Source: Cohaesibacter marisflavi
GTDB lineage: Bacteria > Pseudomonadota > Alphaproteobacteria > Rhizobiales > Cohaesibacteraceae
Assembly: GCF_900115225.1 (NCBI RefSeq)
Contig: NZ_FOVR01000001.1
Location: 372,001 to 436,000 of the forward strand
DNA length: 64,000 bases
Direction of reading: 5' to 3'
The notes beneath the pieces are model-generated. The model ran no database searches. It saw only the letters and a program-made list of their open reading frames with translations, and had not been told where the DNA came from. Positions 34,408 through 43,138 of this stretch are shown piece by piece. Positions within the stretch are counted from its first letter, which is position 1; every line of letters starts with the position of its first letter. Both the position numbers and the translations under genes were made by a program.

Positions 34408-35673
34408 ATGGCGAAACCGATTTTCTGTGGGCTGGATTTTGGAACATCAAACTCGACATTGGGTCTCTTTCGACAAGAAAAGGTTGAACTTGTTCCTGTA
34501 GAAGGCGACAATGTCACTATTCCTTCTGCTCTTTTCTTTGACTTTGAAGAGCATGGCGTCCATTTCGGGCGCGATGCCATCCAGACCTATCTGGAAGGCG
34601 GAGAAGGGCGCATGATGCGGGCGCTTAAATCAATCCTTGGTACACCCACCATGCAGGAATTCACCATGGTGGGGAGGGAGCGCAAACCCTTTACCGCTGT
34701 CCTTGGACTTTTTCTTAGCCATATGAAAGCCAAGGCAGAAGTGCTTCTTGATGATAATCTCACGCACGTTGTCATGGGGCGCCCGGTTTTTTTCGTTGAT
34801 AACAACCCTGATGCAGACAAGGAAGCCGAGCAGACCATGCGCGCCATTGCGCAGGATATCGGTTTTACCGACGTCGAGTTCGAATATGAACCGGTAGCCG
34901 CCGCGCGAGACTTTCAGCAGGTTGCCGAGCGAGAGGAAATCGCGCTTATCATCGATATTGGTGGTGGTACCTCCGACTTTACGATTTTGAAGGTCTTGCC
35001 GGGCGATCTCGATAAACAGTCAGACAACTCCAGAAATCAGATTTTGGCCAATACCGGTGTCCATATTGGTGGAACGGATTTCGACCGCTGGCTTTCACTC
35101 TCCCGCGTTATGCCATTGCTGGGCTATCAGAGCCCTATGCTCAAGGAAGGCCGTCTCATGCCGGTCGGCTATTATCATGACTTGGCGACATGGCAGAAAA
35201 TCAACTTCCTCTACGATCACAAGACGCATAGCGAGTTGCGCTATTTGCGCAAGGAGGCAAAGGAGCCTCATTTGCTTGATCGGTTGCTCCAACTGCTTGA
35301 ATTGCGTGAAGGTCACAGGCTGGCTCTTTCTGTCGAAAGCAGCAAAGTGACCCTCTCGGATCAAGAAGAGACAGAATTGCCTCTGACCTTTATTGAGCGT
35401 GATCTCGTAGCGTCCATTTCCCGAGCAGATCTGATTGATAGTCTGGACGATGGAACTGAGCGTATCAAACGCACAATTTCAGAGGCGCTCAAACTGGCCT
35501 CTCTTGATGGAGAGCAGATTTCTGCTGTCTTTCTAACGGGCGGCTCTACCAAAGTTCCCTATATAAGGCAAAGCCTTACAGCTATGGTCCCGAACGCCCA
35601 AATCATTGAAGGGGATGCCTTTGGATCAGTTGGAATCGGTCTGGCGCTGGAGGCGCAGAGACGATTTTCCTAG
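34408..35673 (+). CDS. YegD-like Hsp70-family protein
   Basis: The 421-residue product has the actin-type ATPase elements of Hsp70: phosphate 1 loop GLDFGTSNSTLGLF, phosphate 2 loop LIIDIGGGTSDFTIL and adenosine loop VFLTGGSTKVPYIRQ. It lacks a DnaK-type substrate domain, as expected for the YegD group (about 420-450 residues). VMGRPVFFVDN and VEFEYEPVAAARDF are also family-typical. The role of YegD proteins is not settled; a chaperone-like or regulatory function is usually suggested. The ATG at 34408 follows AAGGA. Confidence 0.88.
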   Translation: MAKPIFCGLDFGTSNSTLGLFRQEKVELVPVEGDNVTIPSALFFDFEEHGVHFGRDAIQTYLEGGEGRMMRALKSILGTPTMQEFTMVGRERKPFTAVLGLFLSHMKAKAEVLLDDNLTHVVMGRPVFFVDNNPDADKEAEQTMRAIAQDIGFTDVEFEYEPVAAARDFQQVAEREEIALIIDIGGGTSDFTILKVLPGDLDKQSDNSRNQILANTGVHIGGTDFDRWLSLSRVMPLLGYQSPMLKEGRLMPVGYYHDLATWQKINFLYDHKTHSELRYLRKEAKEPHLLDRLLQLLELREGHRLALSVESSKVTLSDQEETELPLTFIERDLVASISRADLIDSLDDGTERIKRTISEALKLASLDGEQISAVFLTGGSTKVPYIRQSLTAMVPNAQIIEGDAFGSVGIGLALEAQRRFS

Positions 35674-36025
35674 GGCATTGATCTGCGTATTCGCATAAGA
35701 AATGTGGCGAAAGAGTGCCCAAATGTGTCTGCACTTCGTCGGCGGGGTAACGGATTTTTGATAGTCATTTGCATGAAATATTATAAGTGTATGATTTTGT
35801 TTGTGAAAATACACTTCTTCAACATTACGCATCTTTAATTCAAATGGCTCGCATCTGGCCAATTTTGCCCCATATAAATCGAGGTATCGCAATCAAGCGC
35901 AATGAGCGCGGCTCTTGTTCAGAACAGCCAGCGCTTTGTGACTTTGAAAAGAATGAAACAATTCACTAGGATACTCTGACCCCTGCCATGATGGGCGCCA
36001 GAGCAGAAATGAGCGGAGACCCTTG
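35674..36025. other. AT-rich intergenic region ahead of degP with an 8-bp inverted repeat
   Basis: This 352-nt spacer has no supported gene. AAGTGTAT (35785-35792) and ATACACTT (35809-35816) are perfect inverted copies separated by 16 nt; the element could be an operator or a weak terminator of the Hsp70 gene. The degP promoter must lie here, but no clear stress-sigma signature was recognised. Confidence 0.45.
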
Positions 36026-37540
36026 ATGACCAAATCCAAGTTCAAAAATGTGTCAGTAAAGTCCACCTTGTTGGCATCCGCCCTGTGTCTGGGCGTTGTC
36101 GCTGGAGCCACTGTTCCAACCCTGATAACCGGCCAGCCTGCAGCCAATGCAGAACCGGTTCAGGTGACAGCACCTGCGCAGCCTGTCGATTTTTCCAATG
36201 TGGTGAAAGCGGTTAAACCTGCTGTGGTGTCTGTGCAGGTGAAGACCGAAATTGAACCGCAAAATATTCAGAATTTCTCAATTCCTGGTTTCCCGGAATT
36301 TAAAGACCTGCCAAAGGATCACCCCTTCAACCGTTTCTTCCGTCGTTTTGGCGATGAAGATGAGCAGGGGAATGAGGATAAGAAACGTGCTGTTCCGCAC
36401 TATGCTCAGGCACAGGGATCCGGCTTCTTCATCTCCGAAGACGGTTATGTTGTGACCAACCACCATGTCGTCGACAAGGGCGTAGAATTTGTTCTCGTCA
36501 TGGATGATGGCACCAAACTTGATGCTGATCTCGTTGGCTCCGATGAGAAGTCCGACCTTGCTCTGCTGAAGGTCAAGGATCCGGATCGCAAGTTCAAATA
36601 TGTGAAGTTCGCCGACAATCTGCCAGCTGTCGGTTCATGGGTTCTGGCTGTCGGCAACCCGTTCGGTCTTGGTGGAACGGTCACAGCCGGTATCATCTCA
36701 GCAGATGGTCGTGATATCAGTGCCAAGAACTATGAGAGCTTCATTCAAATCGACGCTGCGGTGAACAAGGGGAACTCCGGTGGCCCGACCTTTAACCTCA
36801 ATGGTGAGGTGATCGGCATCAACACCGCCATCTACTCTCCGTCTGGCGGCAACGTTGGTATCGCCTTTGCTATTCCTGCTGGCGTTGCGAAAGACGTGAT
36901 CAATGATCTGCAGCATGGTGGTAAAGTCAAACGCGGCTGGCTCGGTGTTCATATCCAGAATGTGACCGAAGATATTGCCGATAGCCTCGGCCTAGCAGAT
37001 GCTTCCGGCGCCATGGTCACCAGCACCGATGAGACTGCACCTGCGTTCAAGGCTGGTGTCAAGGTTGGCGATGTGATCCTTGCTGTCGATGGTGACGAGG
37101 TCAAAAACACCCGCGAACTGGCCCGCCATATTGGTCGTGCCGATCCGGAATCCGATGTCGAATTGACTATCTGGCGCGAAGACAAGGAAATCAAGCTGAC
37201 GGTTCATCTTGGAACCTATCCTGAAGAAACTGCGTCCAGCGCTGGCGGGGCATCGCCTCAGCAGCCTGCCGCACCGGCAGAGCTTGATGAGTTTGGCATG
37301 AACTTGCAGCCAGGCGATGAAGGGCTGGTGATTACGAGCGTTGATCCCGATGGGCCTGCTGCTGACAAGGGGCTTTCCCGCGGTGATGTCATCCAGTCCG
37401 TGGGCGGTAAGCAGGTCAAAAGCATTGATGACGTGAAGAATGGGGTCGAGGCTGCTAAAGACAATGGCCGCAAAACCATCCTGATGCGTATCAAGACCGA
37501 TGCTGGCATCCGTTTTGTCGGGCTGCCTCTTAAGAAATAG
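36026..37540 (+). CDS. degP: DegP/HtrA-type periplasmic serine protease Do
   Basis: The product of about 504 residues has a signal peptide (LLASALCLGVVAGATVPTL), a trypsin-like domain with the triad His in YVVTNHHVVDKG (about residue 147), Asp in SDEKSDLALLKV and Ser in NKGNSGGPTFNLNGEV (about 251), then two PDZ domains (KRGWLGVHIQNVTEDIADSL onwards, and LQPGDEGLVITSVDPDGPAA onwards). It degrades or refolds damaged envelope proteins. The two-component pair and glnE follow, the arrangement found around degP in rhizobia. Confidence 0.94.
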   Translation: MTKSKFKNVSVKSTLLASALCLGVVAGATVPTLITGQPAANAEPVQVTAPAQPVDFSNVVKAVKPAVVSVQVKTEIEPQNIQNFSIPGFPEFKDLPKDHPFNRFFRRFGDEDEQGNEDKKRAVPHYAQAQGSGFFISEDGYVVTNHHVVDKGVEFVLVMDDGTKLDADLVGSDEKSDLALLKVKDPDRKFKYVKFADNLPAVGSWVLAVGNPFGLGGTVTAGIISADGRDISAKNYESFIQIDAAVNKGNSGGPTFNLNGEVIGINTAIYSPSGGNVGIAFAIPAGVAKDVINDLQHGGKVKRGWLGVHIQNVTEDIADSLGLADASGAMVTSTDETAPAFKAGVKVGDVILAVDGDEVKNTRELARHIGRADPESDVELTIWREDKEIKLTVHLGTYPEETASSAGGASPQQPAAPAELDEFGMNLQPGDEGLVITSVDPDGPAADKGLSRGDVIQSVGGKQVKSIDDVKNGVEAAKDNGRKTILMRIKTDAGIRFVGLPLKK

Positions 37541-37761
37541 GGCCAAGACAAACAAATATGAACGACAAGGAGGGGGGCATACTAGCTCCCTTCTTACCTT
37601 CCGCTTTGCAAGCCTGTGATTTGGCAGACTTTTCCTCTCAAACGACCTTTGCTGAATGGCAAAGACCGCTATAATCCTCTAGACCAGTCAATAGCACAGG
37701 TTTGGAGCTCTGTTACGAAGCTGCGAGCAAGGTGGACTAGCCAGAAGCAACGAGGCAGATT

Positions 37762-38439
37762 ATGCGTATCCTGATCATTGAAGACGATATTGAGGCAGCC
37801 GCCTATCTTGCCAAGGGCCTCAAAGAGGCTGGGCATCATTGTGAGCATGCCGCCGATGGCGATCAGGGCTATGATATGGCTGCCAAAAGCGGCTATGACG
37901 TGATGATCATAGATCGCATGCTGCCCAAGCGCGACGGGCTCTCCATCATTGAACAAAGACGCGCGGAGGGGGATGAAACCCCTGTCTTGATCCTCTCGGC
38001 TCTTGGTGAAGTGGACGACCGCGTAACGGGCCTGAGGGCTGGCGGGGATGACTATCTCACCAAGCCCTATGCCTTTACCGAGTTGTTGGCGCGGATTGAA
38101 GTCATGGCCCGAAGACGCAACCCCGGTGAGGTGGAAACGACCTACCGCGTCGCTGATCTGGAACTTGATCGCCTGTCTCATACCGTCAAACGGGCAGGGG
38201 AAAGCATCCTTTTGCAGCCGCGCGAATTTCGGCTGCTTGAGTATCTTATGAAGAATGCCGGTCAGGTGGTCACCCGCACTATGTTGCTTGAAAATGTCTG
38301 GGATTATCATTTCGACCCGCAGACAAATGTCATTGACGTGCACATTTCCCGTTTGCGCGCAAAGATCGACAAGGGGTTTGACCCAGCACTGTTGCAGACC
38401 GTGCGCGGTTCTGGATACAGCCTGCGCGAGCCTGATTGA
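37762..38439 (+). CDS. OmpR-family response regulator next to degP
   Basis: The 225-residue product has a receiver domain (EDDIEAAAYLAKGLKEAG; phospho-acceptor in VMIIDRMLPKRDG, about Asp52; lysine in YLTKPYAF) and a winged-helix DNA-binding domain (LQPREFRLLEYLMKNAGQVV, TNVIDVHISRLRAKIDKGFD). It forms a pair with the sensor kinase 78 nt downstream. The 220 nt before it contain a GGGGGC/GCTCCC hairpin that may end the degP transcript. Position next to degP suggests a role in envelope stress, which is inference. Confidence 0.9.
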   Translation: MRILIIEDDIEAAAYLAKGLKEAGHHCEHAADGDQGYDMAAKSGYDVMIIDRMLPKRDGLSIIEQRRAEGDETPVLILSALGEVDDRVTGLRAGGDDYLTKPYAFTELLARIEVMARRRNPGEVETTYRVADLELDRLSHTVKRAGESILLQPREFRLLEYLMKNAGQVVTRTMLLENVWDYHFDPQTNVIDVHISRLRAKIDKGFDPALLQTVRGSGYSLREPD

Positions 38440-38516
38440 TTTTCCTTTTATCTATCTCTTCGGCTGGGCTTGGTTCTCCCGCTAGGCCGGATGAGCCCCA
38501 TCCTTCAGGAGCGTGA

Positions 38517-40031
38517 ATGTCGCTTGGATCGATCAACAAGACAATGCGCACAACAGCTTTCAAGCTGAGCGCGATCTATTTGATCATTTTCTCTATCTTC
38601 GCGATTTTCCTGATCGTCTATATTTCCCTCAATACCCAACTTTTGATGACGCGCCAGCTCAACTCGACCATTGAGGCCGAGGTGCGGGGGCTGGTTGAGC
38701 AATATCGCTCCGGTGGCATGCCCGGATTGGTCAAGGTCATCGAAGAACGATCCAGACGCCCAGGTGCCAGCCTCTATCTGGTGACCGATAGTCGTGGGCA
38801 TTATGTGGCGGGCAATGTTGCAGCATTGCCAAAGTGGGTTCTGGATGAGCGTGGAGCGCTGGAACAATCCGTGCCCTATCAGCGTTTGGGCGAACCTGAG
38901 CGCAAGGAATATAACGCCGTTGTCAGTGTTTACGAGATGTTCGGCGGGTATAGGCTGCTTGTCGGGCGCGATGTCGGTGAGCGTGAGATCTTCCGCAAGG
39001 TGGTGGAGCAGGCCTTCATCGTTTCTGCCATTCTGATGATCGTCTTGGCGCTGCTGTCTTGGATGTTCGTTTCGCGCAAGGTGCTCAAGCGCATTGATGC
39101 CATTGCAGAAGCCTCCGGTAATATCATGCGTGGACAGCTGGATGAACGCCTGCCGGTGACGCAGGCCGGCGATGAGTTCGATCGCCTTTCGGAAAATCTC
39201 AACACTATGCTTTCGCGCATCGAAATGCTGATGAAGGGTCTCAAGGAAGTCTCCGATAATATCGCCCATGACTTGAAGACCCCGCTAACGCGGCTGCGCA
39301 ACAGGGTAGAGGTGACGCTGGCTTCAGAGAGTGGCGATAGCGAGAGCTATCGCGAAGCACTGGAACAGACGCTTGAGGAATCCGATACCCTGATCCGCAC
39401 CTTCGATGCTCTTCTGCGTATTGCCCGTGTGGAAGCCAAATCTACCCAGATAGAAAAATGTGCGTTGGATATCGGGGCAATCGCCTCCGATATGTCAGAA
39501 CTCTATGAACCTGTCGCCGAGGATGAGGGAGCGGTTTTGACATGGGAAGCCGAGGCAGAGTGTCTCATCCGTGGCAATCGTGAGCTGGTTAGCCAAGCTG
39601 TGGCCAATCTTATCGACAATGCCTTGAAATATGCCGTACGCCATGTTGCCGAACAACGCGAAAAGAGCGCTAAAGATGGCAGCGGGACACTTCCCGATGT
39701 CGCTCGGATCCATATCTCGGTTAAACGCAAGGGAGAAAAGCCCGAAAATGGCGATGCGAACGACCCACGCCCGATTATTTTGACAATTGCTGACAATGGG
39801 CAGGGGATTGCCAAGGAGGATCGGGCGCGTGTCTTGCAGCGTTTCGTAAGGCTCGATAAAAGTCGTAGCCAACCGGGCTCGGGGTTAGGGCTCAGTCTTG
39901 TTAATGCCGTTGCAAGCCTGCATGAGGCACATATAGAGCTTGGTGACAATGAACCAGGTCTCGTTTTCTCCATCCATTTTCCGCCGGACGAGAGAGCCGT
40001 TGCGGATAAAGTGGCACAAGAAAGCGATTGA
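38517..40031 (+). CDS. Sensor histidine kinase partner of the degP-linked regulator
   Basis: The 504-residue product has membrane segments at about 17-39 (LSAIYLIIFSIFAIFLIVYI) and about 170-190, a periplasmic domain between them, and a HAMP linker. The dimerisation domain carries the phospho-histidine in SDNIAHDLKTPLTRLRN, and the ATPase domain has NLIDNALKYAVRHV, IADNGQGIAKED and RSQPGSGLGLSLVNAV. A basic/acidic insert of about 30 residues (REKSAKDGSGTLPD and following) separates the N box from the later boxes. The phosphotransfer partner is the regulator just upstream. The signal is unknown. Confidence 0.9.
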   Translation: MSLGSINKTMRTTAFKLSAIYLIIFSIFAIFLIVYISLNTQLLMTRQLNSTIEAEVRGLVEQYRSGGMPGLVKVIEERSRRPGASLYLVTDSRGHYVAGNVAALPKWVLDERGALEQSVPYQRLGEPERKEYNAVVSVYEMFGGYRLLVGRDVGEREIFRKVVEQAFIVSAILMIVLALLSWMFVSRKVLKRIDAIAEASGNIMRGQLDERLPVTQAGDEFDRLSENLNTMLSRIEMLMKGLKEVSDNIAHDLKTPLTRLRNRVEVTLASESGDSESYREALEQTLEESDTLIRTFDALLRIARVEAKSTQIEKCALDIGAIASDMSELYEPVAEDEGAVLTWEAEAECLIRGNRELVSQAVANLIDNALKYAVRHVAEQREKSAKDGSGTLPDVARIHISVKRKGEKPENGDANDPRPIILTIADNGQGIAKEDRARVLQRFVRLDKSRSQPGSGLGLSLVNAVASLHEAHIELGDNEPGLVFSIHFPPDERAVADKVAQESD

Positions 40032-40083
40032 CCGACACGCACGCGAATAGATCAGCCTTGCCGCTGAGAGAAGGGGAGAGACA

Positions 40084-43071
40084 ATGAGTGCCGCACAAAA
40101 CAGGAAAGGCGTTAACGCTTTTTGGCTGGAGGCAAAAGCTCTTCCGCAAGAGGGGGACTTGGATGAGCAACTGTCCATGTTGCTGGAAAGTTGCCAGAAG
40201 CTGCAAAAAAGTGATCCTGAAGCTGAAGGCGAAGTCTCAACTCTCTATGCTGCCCTTGAGCAGGAGCCGCTGAAAGGCCTGCTGGCTGGTATTTGCAGCA
40301 CATCTTCATTTTTGCGCGATCTGATGGTGCAAAAGCCCAAAAGGCTTTCTGACATTCTCGGTCAGTCCGCCGGTGAGCGCATTGATGCCTTGGCTGCAAG
40401 CGCCATTGATGAAATACAGGAAAGTGAAGCATCTGTGATGCGTCATCTGCGTCTTATCAAGCAGGATGCCGCTCTGACCATTGCGTTGGCCGATCTGGCA
40501 GGATTGTGGAGCGTAAAGCAGGTCACCAATGCCTTGACGAAAATCGCAGACGCAACGCTACGCGGCGCGTTACGCTTTGTGCTGCGCGATTATCACCGTC
40601 GCGGCAAGGTCACATTGCCCCATCCAGATGACCCTGAGCTGGAATGCGGCTTCGTTGCGCTTGCCATGGGCAAACATGGCGCTGGCGAGCTCAACTATTC
40701 ATCCGATATCGATCTGATCATCCTTTATGACTCCACAAGTGGCTGTTGCGATGATCCTTACGAAATGAACCGCACCTATGTGCGCTTCACCCGACAACTA
40801 GTCAAGATCATGCAGGAGAGAACGGCGGATGGCTATGTGTTCCGAACCGATCTGCGCCTGCGTCCCGATCCGGGCTCAACGCCTCCTGCTGTGGCGATCC
40901 TGGCGGCGCTGCAATATTATGAGAGCATGGGCCAGAACTGGGAACGAGCTGCCTTGATCAAGGCGCGCCCATGTGCAGGTGACATTGCTGCCGGAGATGC
41001 ATTCCTGCATGAAATTACCCCCTTTATCTGGCGCAAATATTTCGATTATGCAGCGCTCGCCGACGTGCATTCCATCAAGCGCCAGATCCACGCCCACAAG
41101 GGCCATGGCTCAGTCGCGATCAATGGTCATAATGTGAAGCTGGGACGGGGCGGCATTCGCGAGATCGAGTTTTTCGTCCAAACCCAGCAGCTCATCGCTG
41201 GGGGGCGTAATCCGGATTTGCGAGGTCGGGAGACCATTCCTATGCTGTCCGAGCTTGTCGGTCTGACGTGGATCTCAGAGCGCGCGCGGGATGAGTTGAG
41301 CCAATGCTACGAATTCCTGCGCAAAGTTGAGCATCGCATTCAGATGCAACGCGACGAGCAGACCCACATGATGCCCCAAAGCGATGATGGCGTTGCACAA
41401 ATCGGCCGTATGATGGGCTATGCTTCTGTCGATGCCTTCAAACATGATCTGCGCGACACGTTGGAATGCGTGCAGGGGCATTATTCCAATCTCTTCAAGG
41501 AAGAGCAAGCTTTGGGCGCTGAAGGGGGAGGTAACCTTGTCTTCACCGGCGAGGACTACGACCCCAGCACAATTGAAACGCTGACCGAAATGGGCTTTCA
41601 GAATCCCAAGGAGGTCATCAATACTGTTCGCAGTTGGCATTTCGGGCGCTATCCGGCCATGCGCTCAGCCAAGGCGCGGGAACGCTTGACCGAGTTTACG
41701 CCCGATCTATTGGCCGCTCTTGGCAAGACGGACAATCCGGATACATCCTTCCTGTCGTTCCATGCCTTTCTCAAGGCGTTGCCATCAGGAGTGCAGGTCT
41801 TCTCCCTGCTGCGCAACAATCCGCAGCTGTTTGAAACCCTGATCATTATTCTCGGCGCCGCGCCGCGTCTCGCCCGCACCATGGGACGCCGGCCGCGGGT
41901 GATCGATGCACTCCTTGATCCGGCTTTTCTGGGCGATATTCTGGAGCGAGACTATCTGGATGCTCAGCTGCAAAAGGCGCTGTCTGAAGCGACCTGCTTT
42001 GAGGATGCACTTGATTCCGCCCGGATTTTCGGACAGGAGCAATTGTTCCTCATCGGCGTACGTATTCTCATGGGCATCATCTCGGCCTCTCAGGCCGGGG
42101 CCGCGTATGCTATGCTGGCCGGAGTCATCATTCGGCATATGCTAGAACATTCCCAAAAGGAACTTGAAGAACGCCACGGCAAGATGCCGGGCGGGCAGGT
42201 TGCCGTGATCGCTATGGGCAAGCTGGGTGGACGCGAGATGACCGCATCATCAGACCTCGATCTCATGCTGATCTATGATTTTGATGAGGATGCCAAATTT
42301 TCCGATGGCAAAAAGCCTCTCGCAGCAAGTCAATATTATGCACGGCTCACCCAACGCCTTATCACGGCGCTCTCGGCGCCAACCGCAGAAGGGGATCTCT
42401 ACGAGGTGGATTTCCGTCTGAGGCCTTCCGGCAATTCCGGTCCTCTTGCAACCTCTTTCAAATCCTTCAGGAGTTATCACACCTCCGATGCCTGGACATG
42501 GGAGCATATGGCACTCACACGGGCCCGGATCATTGCGGGCGATGATGGCTTTTGCAAAAAGGTGCGAAAGGAGATTGTCTCCATCCTTTCACGCCAGAGA
42601 GAAGAACAAAGCATCAAACGGGATATCGCCCAGATGCGTGCGCGGATCGAGCGGGAGAAGCGCACGTCCGACATCTGGAATATCAAGCAGATTCCCGGCG
42701 GTTTGGTGGATGTGGAATTCATTGCCCAAGGTCTTCAGCTTATGCATGCCCATAAGCATCCTGAGATCTTGCACACCAGCACAGCCCAAAGCCTGCGCCT
42801 TTGCGTGGATAGAGGTCTGGTTAACAATGCCGACGCCGATATCCTGTTGCCAGCCATTCGGCTTTACCACGATGTGACTCAAATTCTGCGCGTGTGCCTG
42901 TCCGAGAGTTTCGATCCCAACAAGGCTGCCGCAGCGCTGAAAGATGTGGTTGTGCGAGCCTCGCAAGAGATCGATATGAGAAGCCTCGAAGAGACGCTTT
43001 CGGAATTCCAGATCGATACAAGAGCCTGCTTTGTTCGACTGGTTGGCCCAGTGGAAGAAGGCAGGGACTAG
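40084..43071 (+). CDS. glnE: GlnE, glutamine synthetase adenylyltransferase/adenylyl-removing enzyme
   Basis: The 995-residue product has the two nucleotidyltransferase halves of the enzyme: an N-terminal adenylyl-removing domain with KHGAGELNYSSDIDLIILYD (about residue 200) and a C-terminal adenylyltransferase domain with GKLGGREMTASSDLDLMLIY (about 715), each followed by its RLRP segment (TDLRLRPDPG, VDFRLRPSGN). The GlnD-type helical regions (NGHNVKLGRGGIREIEFFVQ, IKQIPGGLVDVEFIAQGLQL) are present. It adjusts glutamine synthetase activity to nitrogen supply under control of PII. It follows the histidine kinase gene by about 50 nt and may share its transcript. Confidence 0.95.
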   Translation: MSAAQNRKGVNAFWLEAKALPQEGDLDEQLSMLLESCQKLQKSDPEAEGEVSTLYAALEQEPLKGLLAGICSTSSFLRDLMVQKPKRLSDILGQSAGERIDALAASAIDEIQESEASVMRHLRLIKQDAALTIALADLAGLWSVKQVTNALTKIADATLRGALRFVLRDYHRRGKVTLPHPDDPELECGFVALAMGKHGAGELNYSSDIDLIILYDSTSGCCDDPYEMNRTYVRFTRQLVKIMQERTADGYVFRTDLRLRPDPGSTPPAVAILAALQYYESMGQNWERAALIKARPCAGDIAAGDAFLHEITPFIWRKYFDYAALADVHSIKRQIHAHKGHGSVAINGHNVKLGRGGIREIEFFVQTQQLIAGGRNPDLRGRETIPMLSELVGLTWISERARDELSQCYEFLRKVEHRIQMQRDEQTHMMPQSDDGVAQIGRMMGYASVDAFKHDLRDTLECVQGHYSNLFKEEQALGAEGGGNLVFTGEDYDPSTIETLTEMGFQNPKEVINTVRSWHFGRYPAMRSAKARERLTEFTPDLLAALGKTDNPDTSFLSFHAFLKALPSGVQVFSLLRNNPQLFETLIIILGAAPRLARTMGRRPRVIDALLDPAFLGDILERDYLDAQLQKALSEATCFEDALDSARIFGQEQLFLIGVRILMGIISASQAGAAYAMLAGVIIRHMLEHSQKELEERHGKMPGGQVAVIAMGKLGGREMTASSDLDLMLIYDFDEDAKFSDGKKPLAASQYYARLTQRLITALSAPTAEGDLYEVDFRLRPSGNSGPLATSFKSFRSYHTSDAWTWEHMALTRARIIAGDDGFCKKVRKEIVSILSRQREEQSIKRDIAQMRARIEREKRTSDIWNIKQIPGGLVDVEFIAQGLQLMHAHKHPEILHTSTAQSLRLCVDRGLVNNADADILLPAIRLYHDVTQILRVCLSESFDPNKAAAALKDVVVRASQEIDMRSLEETLSEFQIDTRACFVRLVGPVEEGRD

Positions 43072-43138
43072 ACAAGACAGCAACCTGTCTGATGCGGCCT
43101 CGATGGTTGGTCGCGTCACATCCGATTGCTGTTGCGCT

